From: Diplolepis rosae
Lineage: Eukaryota > Arthropoda > Insecta > Hymenoptera > Diplolepididae
Assembly: GCA_030998225.1 (NCBI GenBank)
Contig: JAPYXD010000555.1
Span: 7,688,001-7,752,000 of the forward strand
Direction: 5' to 3'
Length of the DNA: 64,000 nt
A program made the position numbers and the translations under genes. Of this stretch, positions 1-10,533 are shown piece after piece (the first letter of the stretch is position 1; every line of letters begins with the position of its first letter). Below the pieces are notes generated by a model. The model was not told where the DNA came from and did no database searches. It was given only the letters and a program-made list of their open reading frames with translations.

Positions 1-510
1 ACCTAAAATCAATAAAATTTGTTAATTTCCGAAGTATCACATGCCCTTAATGTCACGCGATTAAATTATACATTTATTCGTTCATGTAAGATAACTTTTT
101 AAATTTAGAATGTATTTTTCTGAAAATTTGGGAAACATAAGAAAAAACAAAAAACATGTCTGTTAACTTCTTTTTAGTTACACAATTTTGAAAAGAATTC
201 GAACATTTATCGACAATTACAATTAACTGTTAAATTTTTTGCAAAATTTTCTCTCAAAGGAAGTTGACTGACGTTCTCTATCATCTCTATCATGATCCGT
301 AGTATTTTCCAAATTTACAGGAAAATATTCTGTAAAATAAGAAAGTTATCTTACACGAACTTTTACAGGAGTTTGGTTACGTGACCTGGCTGATCCATGG
401 CCTTGAATTGTTAAAAATAGGTTTCTGCTCTACCAGCATTAACATTTTCTAATTATTCAAAATCAATTAGAGTTTATATTCTTCCATTTTTCAAGTCCAT
501 TTATCATGTT
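1..510. other. AT-rich DNA, no gene seen
   Basis: No long reading frame, tRNA or clear repeat border is visible. The stretch is AT-rich with short open frames only. Confidence 0.5.
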
Positions 511-649
511 CTCCCTAAATCTGAATCAGTAAAATTCACTGAAAAACAGTGCACATATACTGATTACCAGTGTTAAAGCTTCTAACGGAATTTCTGTGGA
601 AACATGTACCCTGATTCCCAGTGAAGTTTACTGATGCAGATTTAGGGAG
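511..649. repeat. Small palindromic MITE-like element, CTGAATCAGT family, copy 1
   Basis: The left end CTCCCTAAATCTGAATCAGT is mirrored by the reverse complement at the right end (CAGTGAAGTTTACTGATGCAG followed by ATTTAGGGAG, split here for length). The body is built of CTGATT/AATCAGT words on both strands. Related copies lie near 8.72-8.99 kb and 21.77-22.04 kb. No coding capacity. A non-autonomous DNA element is the simplest reading. Confidence 0.65.
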
Positions 650-911
650 TTGCAAAAATTTATTCAACACATTCATTATTGAAGAAACGTCTTGGAGGGA
701 ACTTAATATTGTTTTAAATTACATAAATCATATGACACGTGCCCTTAACCCGGTAAGAAGGCTTTCATTGAAATAAATTGAAGATTTATCATTCTAATCT
801 AAAAATATATTAAATGAAAGAAGTTTAGTCTTTTTCAATTCATAATTTTCATGAAATTTTTCTGAATATTCTTTAATAATTTCTAAAAGGATTGGAAATT
901 ATATAAAGCTC

Positions 912-1206
912 ACACTCTGAAGAAAGATTTGATGGAATCAAAGAAAATAATTTGTTTGAAAGGCTTTTTTAATTCAAACAAAAGATTTATTTCAATTGAA
1001 TAACATTTGTTTAATTCAAACAAAATATATATTTGGGCCAAATATAGTAAATATTTGTTTTATTTGAACAGATTTTTATTTGCTTCAAATTTACTTTGTT
1101 TGAGTCAAACAAATTTTATTTAATTCAAATACATCATTTATTTTAATCAAAGAAAGTCGTTTCAACAAACTACTTTCTTTGATTTAATCAAATCTTCTTT
1201 CTGAGA
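912..1206. repeat. Palindromic MITE-like element, TTTGATTCAAACAAA family, copy 1
   Basis: Left end CTCTGAAGAAAGATTTGAT and right end ATCAAATCTTCTTTCTGAGAG are inverted copies. The interior consists of TTTGATTCAAAC/GTTTGAATCAAA words on both strands. It is nested inside the larger element at 750-2035. Confidence 0.6.
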
Positions 1207-1390
1207 GAAAACAAATTCAATAACATTATTTTTTTTGTACTTAACGTTTGCTAAATAATTGATGACTAAAAAGTATTTTAAGACATTTTAAGCATAAATG
1301 TCCAATGGTAAATGATTTTATACATTATTATCACGATTTTTTTTGTCATATCTAGTTATAGAATTTGAATAAAGCGAGTATTTACCAATG

Positions 1391-1773
1391 CACTCAGAAA
1401 AAATATTTGATTGAATCAAAGAAAATGATTTGTTTTAACGACTTTCTTTGACTTAAAGAAATGATTTGTTTAAATAAAATAAAATTTGTTTGATTCAAAC
1501 AAAATATCTTTGAACCAAATAAATATTTGTTTGAATCAAATTAATTTTTCTTCAAAACAAAGAAATTAATGCATTGATATATGGTCAAAGATATAATTTG
1601 TTTGATTTAACGCAGAAATTTATTTGATTCGAACAAATATTTATTTGGTCCAAAGATGTTTTGTTTGAATCAAATAAATTTTGTTTCATTTAAACAAAAA
1701 ATTTCTTTACATCAAAGAAAGTGTTTCAAACAAATAATTTTTTTCATTCAATCAAATATTTTTTCTGTGTGTG
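1391..1773. repeat. Palindromic MITE-like element, TTTGATTCAAACAAA family, copy 2
   Basis: Left end CACTCAGAAAAAATATTTGA pairs with right end TCAAATATTTTTTCTGTGTG. Body words and palindromic build are the same as in 912-1206. A degraded fragment of the same family occurs near 8.42-8.51 kb. Confidence 0.6.
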
Positions 1774-2440
1774 AAGTTATTTAGTTTAATGCCAAATATT
1801 ATGAGTTATTTCAAATTTTCATGCTTTCAGGCTGTTTTTGAAAATATAAGTCAAATAATTTATTAAATTTTAATCAAGGTTGTGATCCACCATATTTAAG
1901 TTTTTAGAATAGAATTGAAGTTGATCCAAATTTTCTCATCTCATATCTCAATTCATAGATTCAAAAAACATGCAAAATCAAGCATTGGAAATGATCCAAC
2001 TTTTCGATCGTTTTTAATGCAAGCCTTCTTACCGGGTGGCCTTAACTTTATTTTGTCCATTCACGTTTACGTACCCAAACTTGGTTTAGCAAAATGTGAA
2101 ATTTCTTATTACAGCATTATTTTAAATGCAACTTCGACATCAATTACTTGACACATTTCTCACCGCATATGGATATCTAATCAATTAAATTTCTGTAGGC
2201 CAAGCAGTAAACAAATATTACAACACATAAGTCAAACCATGACCGGATCCCTTTCAAATCATCACGGTGGTCGGGAAGCAAAACAAAATCTGTTTGAAAC
2301 ACCTAAGAAAAGTGAATGTGACGTGCTTTTTCTGGTACCTAGGAGTCCTCGAAAATCGTTGAGATAAAATCTGAACAGAACCTGTTCGCAAGAAAATCAC
2401 TTTTTTGTTCAGTCAAAAGTACCAATAATCGGTTTTTTGA

Positions 2441-2730
2441 GAATATCTCCTCAGGGATGTATTTTATGACAAAAGTTGTTGTTATATGATTTGTAGAGAA
2501 TTGAATTACCTTTCGAACTAGCTTTGTAACATTAAAAAATATTTATTGATTACCGAGATAGAGCGCATATCAGTAGGCCATAAAAACCGAAAATCGATTT
2601 TCGGGAATATCTCCTAAATGATGTATATTATCACTAAAGTACTTTACATGATTTTTAGAAAATTTGATTACCTTCAAAATGAGCCCTATAACTTTAAAAA
2701 ATATTCATTGGTTACCGAGATTCGTTCCTC
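2441..2730. repeat. Direct duplication, period about 163 bp
   Basis: The phrase GAATATCTCCT starts at 2441 and again at 2604, followed in both cases by a similar run: GATGTAT, a TATGATTT/CATGATTT block, a GATTACCTT block, then ATTGATTACCGAGAT/ATTGGTTACCGAGAT. Two diverged tandem units, not obviously coding. Confidence 0.5.
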
Positions 2731-2845
2731 AATCTTTACTTTTGTTCCTCAATACCTGTTTTTGTTCATTAAGTTCACTTATATTCCCCAATGTACGTCG
2801 TTGACAAAAAAAATTCTGAAAAACATGCCTTTTTTCACCGAATTA

Positions 2846-2859
2846 CCCCCCCCCCCCCC
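2846..2859. repeat. Homopolymer run of 14 C
   Basis: An uninterrupted C run, rare in such AT-rich DNA. It may be a true mononucleotide repeat or an assembly uncertainty. Confidence 0.8.
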
Positions 2860-2944
2860 GCACATTAATACGAGAATGTGCTAGTCTTCGTTAAAAAAAA
2901 CTGATTACAGTAATTAACACATAAGAAATCGAGCAAATGAAAAA

Positions 2945-3668
2945 ATAAATAGTGCTCATAAATCTCTACTAATTATCTGATAACATTTTTCGAGTAACCT
3001 GAAATTAGGGAAGGTTCAGTATTTTAAAACTTGAAAAAAGTTAATATTTTCCAGTTAAATTATATGAAATACAAAAAAACAGTTATGATACAAAATTGTG
3101 CACTACATAAAGATTTACAAGTTTGAAATGTAACATTTTTTCATCAGATGTATTTCAATTTTAAAAAATACTATTGGAAATCCAAAATATTTTTCGTTTT
3201 AATTTTAAAAAATACGATTAAAATTCAATATTTCCATTTTTTAAACAAAATATGTAAAATACGAAAAAAACGTTGAGATAGAGAATTACTTGCCTAAATG
3301 AAGTCTACAAATTCTAATATGGACATTTTTCGACAGGATCTATATTTTATGTTTTGATTTTAAAAAAATACTATTGAAAATCAAAGATTCCATTTTTTAA
3401 CCAAAATATGTGAGATACGAAAGAAGCGTTAAAATAAGAAATCGTTTGCTTAAAAACAGTACGAATTTTTTTCCTTTTTGAGATATTTGCAAGATACATT
3501 TTTTTTAATCATGTAAATTATTAGAAATTTACAGAAATGTATACAAAAAATCGAGCGCGAAGCGCGAGTGTCATGACGAGAATGTGTTCCTTAAGGCTGG
3601 TAGAGCCTTAAGTAAATCGAATTTTCTTTTTCATTTAGAATAAAAAAATTCAGTAACTTTGTAAAAAT
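2945..3668 (-). repeat. Dispersed repeat with GCGCGAAGCGCG motif, copy A
   Basis: Inverted relative to 11945-12790. Shared landmarks are the GAGCGCGAAGCGCGAGTGTCA block, the CCTTAAGG..CCTTAAG pair beside it, and the ATAGTGCTCATAAATCTCTA block. A third diverged copy runs off the right edge of the window from about 63.6 kb. No reading frame; the family was not recognised. Confidence 0.6.
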
Positions 3669-4860
3669 GTAATTCACATATCACATATGGTATTTGACAG
3701 TTGACATTTCATAGATTATTCAGTAAAAACAAAGTTTTAAGTTTTGTTGTTTATTTATTCTTTTGCATTGATATTGATTGATTTGAAATGGAGATTCGAG
3801 ACGGTCATTTTCGTCACATTTTACTTTATTACTTCTGAAAAGGTAAAAACGCAGTACAAGCTCGGAAAAAGTTGTATAATATTTATGGTGAAAAATCAAT
3901 AACAGAATGTCAGTGCCAGAATTGGTTTGCTCGTTTTCGTTCCGAAGATTTTGACCTCAAAGATGCACCACACTCTGGACGCCCAAATGAAGTTGACGAC
4001 GACAAAATAAAAGCAATGATAGAAAATAACCGGCGTAGTACGACACGAGAGATCGCAGGGAAGCTTAACATATCACAATCACATACATTCGATGAAAGAC
4101 ATTTAAATCAACTTGGTTACGTTAATAAGCTCGATATATTTGGGTTCCTCACAAATTGAACGAAATTAAACTCACCAAATGAATTTCCATTTGCGATTCA
4201 CTGCTGAAACGTAACGAAACCGATCCATTTTTAAAACGAATCATAACGGGCGACGAAAAATGGGTTGTTTACGATAACCTCGTGCAAAAAAGATCATGGA
4301 GTAAGCGAGATGAGCCTGCACAATCGACATCAAAAGCCGATATTCATTAAAAGAAGGTTATGTTGAGTGTTTGGTGGGATTTCAAAGGTATTGTTTATTT
4401 TGAGCCGCTCCACAGTGGAGTGAAATAGAAAAACGAGGTTCAAAATCATTTTTTGAGCTGAATTCTTGACCGATTTGAGATTTTTTTTTTGAAAAATCCA
4501 ACATTAAATTTTGAAGAGATCGCTGCAGGCCGATTTTTGAATTTGTTGTTGTTACAACTTTTATGTTAATGTAAATAGCGGAAAAAATGTCGATTTTTCG
4601 AATTTTATTTTTATTTCTTCGAGTAAATTTTTCCTAGGCCTGTCACACCCCAGCTTCGATGCATAGGAGTATATAGAATGGAATAATTTTGTTGACATGT
4701 GAATTAATTTATTATAAACAAATAGATATAACAATTAGTCAACGGAATGGATTGGTCATTTGTGCAATCCAATTAAGCATCGGAATCAATCGTTCCCATC
4801 TCTAAGATGATATCTCATCATGAAAATTCGTCATCCGTTATTATTTGTTAACTTTAACAA

Positions 4861-5330
4861 CAAATAATATAAACAAATGCACAGTATGGGCATTTGTAGG
4901 CAAAAACGAGCCGAATTTCTTCCGAATCTTCATCATAATACGTTGCTCGTGATGTTGACAGATGTGATCTTGTCATCCGACATTATTTATAAACTTTAGC
5001 AACAAATAATATAAACAAATGCACCATATAGGCATTTTTAGGCAAAAACGAGCCGAATTTCTTCCGAATCTTCATCATAATACATTGCTCGTGATGTTGA
5101 CAGATGTGATCTTGTCATCCGACATTATTTATAAACTTTAGCAACAAATAATATAAACAAATGCACCATATAGGCATTTTTAGGCAAAAACGAGCCGAAT
5201 TTCTTCCGAATATTCATCATAATACATTGCTTGTGATGTTGACAGATGTTATCTTATCATCCGACATTATTTATCAACTTTAGCAACAAATCATATAAAC
5301 AAATGCACCATAAGGGCATTTGTAGGCAAA
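4861..5330 (+). repeat. 142-bp tandem repeat in left foldback arm
   Basis: The phrase CAAATAATATAAACAAATGC recurs at 4861, 5003, 5145 and (one base changed) 5287, exactly 142 bp apart. The right arm carries the same unit on the opposite strand. Confidence 0.85.
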
Positions 5331-5354
5331 AACATGTACACTCGCTTAGATTCT

Positions 5355-5945
5355 TTTGTTGCTAAAGTCAACAAATAATGTCGGATGAGAAGATGACATC
5401 TGTCAACATCACGAGCAATGTATTATGATGAAGATTCGGAAGAAATTCGGCTCGTTTTTGCCTAAAAATGCCTATATGGTGCATTTGTTTATATTATTTG
5501 TTGCTAAAGTTGATAAATAATGTCGGATGACAAGATGACATCTGTCAACATCACGAGCAATGTATTATGATGAAGATGCGGAAGAAATTCGGCTCGTTTT
5601 TGTCTACAAATGCCCATATGGTGCATTTGTTTATATTATTTGTTGCTAAAGTTGATAAATAATGTCGGATGACAAGATAAAATCTATCAACATCACAAGC
5701 AATGTATTATGATGAAGATTCGGAAGAAATTCGGCTCGTTTTTGCCTACAAATGCCCATATGGTGCATTTGTTTATATTATTTGTTGCTAAAGTTTATAA
5801 ATAATGTCGGATGATAAGATCACATCTGTCAACATCACGAGCAATGTATTATGATGAAGATTCGGAAGAAATTCGGCTCGTTTTTGCCTACAAATGCCCA
5901 TACTGTGCATTTGTTTATATTATTTGTTGTTAAAGTTAACAAATA
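5355..5945 (-). repeat. 142-bp tandem repeat in right foldback arm
   Basis: The phrase GCATTTGTTTATATTATTTG ends at 5500, 5642, 5784 and 5926, again 142 bp apart, in inverse orientation to the left arm. The right arm is longer than the left by about one unit. Confidence 0.85.
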
Positions 5946-6899
5946 ATAACGGATGACGAATTTTCATGATGAGATATCATCTTAGAGATGGGAACGATTG
6001 ATTCCGATGCTTAATTGGATTGCACAAATGACCAATCCATTCCGTTGACTAATTGTTATATCTATTTGTTTATAATAAATTAATTCACATGTCAACAAAA
6101 TTATTCCATTCTATATACTCCTATGCATCGAAGCTGGGGTGTGACAGGCCTAGGAAAAATTTACTCGAAGAAATAAAAATAAAATTCGAAAAATCGACAT
6201 TTTTTCCGCTATTTACATTAACATAAAAGTTGTAACAACAACAAATTCAAAAATCGGCCTGCAGCGATCTCTTCAAAATTTAATTTTGGATTTTTCAAAA
6301 AAAAAGAATCTCAAATCGGTCAAGAACTCAGCTCAGAAAATGATTTTGAACCTCGTTTTTCTATTTCACTCCACTGTGCGCTCCCAAGGAACCAAATCAT
6401 CTGTCGCCAGCTAATGAAATTGGACAAAGAAATGAAGGAAAAGCAGCCTGAACTGGCAATTCGTAGTCATCTTCCATCAAGATACCGCCAGACCACATAC
6501 ATGTTTTGTCACTCGCAAAAAATTATTGGAGTTAAGCTTGGAAGTGATGCCTCATCCACCGTATAGTCCTGACCTTACACCATCCGATTATCATTTATTC
6601 CTTTCACTTAAAATCCATTTAAATGGAAAAAAATTCGATTCAAATGAGGCTGTCAAATATGAGTTGATTCAGTTTTTTGCCTCTAACAACCAAGCTTTCT
6701 ACGAAAGCGGAATTACGAAGCTGACTGAAAGATGGCAAAAGGTCATCGAAAAAAATGTTCAATACATAATTGATTAATGTTTGTTATTTGTATTAATAAA
6801 CCTGCTTTGAAAATCATGAAAAAAAAACGAAATAACTTTGTTACGAACCCAATAATATTTGTTCTAAAAGTGTTTTTACTTCAAATTGAAGAAATAAAG

Positions 6900-7790
6900 T
6901 TAAAAACGCGATTTCTTAAATTAAAATAAAACTTTTTTCTGGGTGTATTGTATCTGCTAATACTTTATTCAATACTTCACCAGTGATTTTCCTTCGGTTT
7001 TTCAAAAATATTGACTATTTTTTAACTAATCCTTACTTATTCTGGATAATTTAAATTTTTGAAAATTGTAGATCAGAACTTTCAAAAAATTAGTTTTTAA
7101 TTTAAAAGTTTCAGATTTTGATCTCTTTCGAAGAATACAAAATTGTTTATTTTATCTTACTTTGAATCTCATATTCATTTAATATTTCTCTTTCTAATTT
7201 TTTATAGCCATGTTTTTAAATTAAAATATTATTCAGAAATTTTTGGATGTGTATCAAATAAATATCATTATAGAAAGATATGAGCATTTATAGTTAATTA
7301 TCATTGATAAAAATAAATTAATGCTATATAATATTTGGAGAGATATTATAGCAAATTTAGTGAATGCGATTTTTATAGCCTTATACATATATTTTTCGAG
7401 AATTATTTTATGAGAGCCTGCTAACAGATTTCATAAGAATAATTAAGAGAACACTTGCTGATTTCTTACGTATAAAAATAACTTATTCTTGACATATTCT
7501 ATTCAAGTTATTTGATTTAACGGAAATCAATACGTCAATGAAAATGACATTTAATATTAGATGTAAAACACGACTTATAATGGTGATATCATTTTTCTTA
7601 TTTATTTCTGATATTTGATCTCAAATTCACTGTCATAACTCTTTGAACAAGAAGGAAATAGAAATTAAGTAGTAGAAAAATGAAAAGAAACTTCTATCTT
7701 AATTCCATTCAAAGCAAAGTTCATAAATCTATTTGAAAGAGAAATGAATTCATTATCATTATATTGATGCTTATGATAAAGATGTCCTAA
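6900..7790. other. AT-rich DNA, no gene seen
   Basis: A short piece near 6928-6990 (CTGGGTGTATTGTATCTG...) resembles 8500-8570 and looks like the edge of a TTTGATTCAAAC-family element. The rest shows nothing recognisable. Confidence 0.4.
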
Positions 7791-7799
7791 TGTTTCAGA

Positions 7800-8380
7800 T
7801 AACAAAATTTTGCTTTCAAGAATAGCAATATTATTATTCAAGAGATTATTCAAAAGAGAAAAGATTATTTCTATTAAAATATTTGAAACATAGAACAATA
7901 ATGTATTTAAAAAATTTTATTTTCAAGTGCTTTTTTCATATCGCTTCTTACCAAATTTTAAAAAATGTTGCGATTTTGATAAACCATAGATCATTTTTTC
8001 AGGGAAAAGATTCTCTACAACTTCACCGCTTCTAATTTTTGAAAATTAATCCATTATTATCAAATTCAGCAATTTGTTTTAAAACATTTTGTTTCGAAAA
8101 ATTGTTTTTTAATAGTTTCAGCGATTAAAGAAATTATTATCAAAATTTGAAAAGTGTTAAGTTGTAGAGAATCTTCTCCCTGAATAAATGATCTATGATT
8201 TATCAGAATCACACGATTTTAAAAAATTTTGTAAGAAGTAATATGAAAAAAAGCACTTGAAATTCAAATTTGTTAAATACATTATTTTTATGTGTCAAAT
8301 TTTTTATAGAAGATATTCTTTTCTCTTTTGAATAATCCCTTCAATAATAATATTGCTATTCTTGAAAGCAAAATTATGTA
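7800..8380. repeat. Foldback repeat with about 250-bp arms
   Basis: Left arm (about 7800-8062) starts with TTTTGCTTTCAAGAATAGC and is mirrored by the right arm (about 8128-8380) ending GCTATTCTTGAAAGCAAAA. Matching internal blocks include CAAGTGCTTTTTTCATAT and TCTCTACAACTT. Only about 60 bp separates the arms. No coding frame. Confidence 0.7.
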
Positions 8381-8717
8381 CTTTTGCCTGAGGCCTAATT
8401 TTTCGTGGCTGAACTACTTTAATCAAAGAAACTTTTCATTGACTTTATAGCAATGCACAAATTTATTTGATTCAAGGAAATTTTTTTTGAACCAAAAAAA
8501 CTTTTTTCTGGGCGTTCGAATTTCGTGTCGCACGTATTGGATCTGCCAATACTTTCTCGATTACTCCATACAATATTTAAAATGAGTAATAAGTGAAAAC
8601 ATAAACGATAACTCTTAACAAAGTAATGATTATAGATTTTTTTTTTTTAAAGTAGATTTTTTTTTACTAATCTCAATCAGTGAATGCATTCTATTTATAC
8701 GATTAGCTGTATTGAGT

Positions 8718-8991
8718 ACTCTCTAAATCTAAATCAGTCAAATTTTCACTGATTGAATCAGTGATTTGCCTTTTCACTGATTCATCAGTGAAAAAATATT
8801 TTTCACTGTTAAATCAGTTAATTTCCACTGATTCATCAGTGAAAAAAATATTTCTTACTGTCAAAATAGTCAATTTTCACTAAAATAATCAGTGAAATTT
8901 GACTAATTTACAGTAACCTCTTTTTAGCTATCTGAATCAGTCAAGTTTCACTGATAATCAGTAGATTTTGACTGATTCAAATTTAGAGAGT
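8718..8991. repeat. Palindromic MITE-like element, CTGAATCAGT family, copy 2
   Basis: Ends ACTCTCTAAATCTAAATCAG and its inverted partner ATTTAGAGAGT. Many AATCAGTGAAA words lie on both strands. A short tail of related words continues to about 9065. Confidence 0.65.
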
Positions 8992-9439
8992 AATATTGAC
9001 TGATAACTTAGTTAAAACAACTGATTGTATACTCAAAATTCAGTCACTGATTGAAATCAGTGATTCAAATTAAGAAATTACATTGGATCTTCAATACAAA
9101 ATCTAATGCCGGAACATTTTTCAACAGGAAATTTATTGCTTAAGATTATTTTCAGTGACAAAAAACTTTCAGGCAATTGTAATTCATGTTTAATTCATTA
9201 ATTTTCCCATCACGTAACGAGTCTACATACTTTTTATGATTCTATTAACTTGAAAATACGCCTTTGAACTTTTCTCAATGTAACTTGGAATAATTCTTCA
9301 AGGGTATAGATTCAGCCTATAACTACAATATATTCTTTATAAGTAACTTTGTGAATGTCAGTCCATTGACCGTATACAAATGTCTTGAGCTATGAATAGT
9401 TTAATCAATATATAAGGTTCATGAACCTTTGCTCAATAG

Positions 9440-10430
9440 ATGGATGTTTCTACTTCAAATTGTCTAGATAAAAATGGTCAAAAATTTTCTTTTCTTTCAA
9501 ATCGACTAAAAACTTTATTTATGCAATATTAGCGGACACGTATTTTTTACATTTCTGTAATGTTAAACATAACGATATTTAGTAATGGTGATAATAACCC
9601 TTTTTGAATAAAAAATATGATTATTAAACAAATCCTTCTCAATAATTATTGATAAAAAGTTTCGTTTCTGGACGTTTCCTTCTCAAATCGTCCAGGTAAA
9701 AATGGTCAAACATATTGTTTTTTTTCAAATCGACAGAAAACTTTTTTTCTGCAATATTAACGAACACGTATTTTTTACATTTCTGTAATGTTAAACATAA
9801 CGATATTTAGTAATGGAGACAATATTCCTTTTGACAAAAAAATATGATTATTAAACAAATCATTCTCAATAATTATTGATAAAAAATTTCGTTTCTGAAC
9901 GTTTCCATTTCAAACGATATTTAATAATGGAGGCAATAATTCTTTAAAAAAAAAAAATGTATTTAACAAATGCTTCTAAATAATTATTGATAAAAATTTT
10001 CGTTTCAGAGCGTTTCTATTTCAAATCGTCCAGATAGAAATGATCAAAAATTTTGTTTTCTTTCAAATTCACAGAAAACTTGATTGATATTATTATTTAT
10101 ATTTCTGCAATGTTAAACATAACGTAATTTAGTAATGGGGACAATAACCCTTTTGAAAAATAATTTATTAGACAAATTCTTCTTAATAATTATTGATAAA
10201 AAGTTTCGTTTCTGAAAGTTTCCATTTCAAACGATATTTAGTAATGGAGACAATAACCCTTTTGAAAAAAAAAATTTTATTAGACAAATTCTTCTTAATA
10301 ATTATTGATAACAAGTTTCGTTTCTGGACGTTTCCTTCTCAAATCGTCCAGGTAAAAATGGTCAAAAATGTTGTTTTCTTTCAAATCGACAGAAAACTTT
10401 ATTGATGCAATATTAGCGGACATGTATTTT
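9440..10430 (+). repeat. Tandem repeat array, period about 230 bp with truncated units
   Basis: Recurring blocks in the same order: CGTCCAGGTAAAAATGGTCA, TTTCAAATCGACAGAAAACT, AACGATATTTAGTAATGG, and AATAATTATTGATAAAAA. Three fuller and two shortened units are visible. The same sequence occurs once in inverse orientation at 13121-13330. Confidence 0.75.
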
Positions 10431-10533
10431 TTATTTTGCCTGTAATGTCAAAAATATAGACTCTGTGGAGATTTGAAAATTAGGTCATTTTCCCGAGATG
10501 CTCATTTTGAATTATGCGTTTTTTTTCAAACAA

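Larger units (their letters stand above)
750..2035. mobile_element. Non-autonomous DNA element, CCGGTAAGAAGG termini, copy 1
   Basis: It begins CCGGTAAGAAGGC and ends GCCTTCTTACCGG, an inverted pair of about 13 bp. The flanks GTGCCCTTAAC (739-749) and GTGGCCTTAAC (2036-2046) match at 10 of 11 bases, which looks like a target duplication (8-11 bp; the exact length is ambiguous). No transposase frame is inside. Two smaller palindromic elements (912-1206 and 1391-1773) sit within it. A second copy lies at 26709-27656. The duplication length would fit hAT or Mutator-like transposition, but no family can be assigned from the termini alone. Confidence 0.65.
4411..6378. mobile_element. 1,968-bp foldback element with Transib-like ends
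   Basis: Both ends read CACAGTGGAGTGAAATAG inward, and the arms are almost identical inverted copies (about 4411-5290 and 5354-6378) around a loop of roughly 60 bp. The flanks are an exact 5-bp duplication, CGCTC at 4406-4410 and 6379-6383, confirmed by the mariner reading frame. Ends starting CAC-RTGG with GC-rich 5-bp duplications are typical of Transib transposons, the relatives of RAG1. No transposase is encoded, so it would need enzyme from elsewhere. Each arm contains a 142-bp tandem repeat. High arm identity means a recent insertion or ongoing conversion between arms. The Transib assignment is inference from ends and duplication length. Confidence 0.8.
3788..6777 (+). pseudogene. Mariner-family transposase pseudogene (DD34D)
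   Basis: Transposases of this family cut and paste mariner DNA at TA sites. The N-terminal part has the helix-turn-helix region, including WFARFRSEDFDLKDAPHSGR. The first catalytic Asp lies in ITGDEKWVVYDN (about 4230-4280), the second in HQDTARPH (about 6470-6505), the third in YSPDLTPSDYHLF, and 34 residues separate the last two Asp, as in mariner. The gene is dead: an in-frame TGA at 3836, a frameshift near 4133, further stops near 4183 and 4350, the foldback at 4411-6378, and a frame change near 6465. Removing the insert together with one CGCTC copy joins the two halves in frame exactly. Confidence 0.9.
3690..6860 (+). mobile_element. Degenerate mariner (Tc1/mariner) element split by a later insertion
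   Basis: The borders are approximate: the left border is taken where homology between repeat copies A and B stops, and the right border is somewhere after the transposase stop. Clear terminal repeats could not be matched. The element holds a mariner transposase relic (3788-6777) and the foldback element 4411-6378, which landed in the transposase reading frame. The nesting order shows repeat A first, then mariner, then the foldback. Confidence 0.6.

Noticed and set aside
4861..5945. CRISPR-like array
   Set aside because: The 142-bp units are repeated whole with no unique spacers and lie in a transposon; the genome is eukaryotic.
4411..6378. hAT- or P-type foldback
   Set aside because: These make 8-bp duplications (7-8 bp in P relatives); the duplication here is exactly 5 bp.
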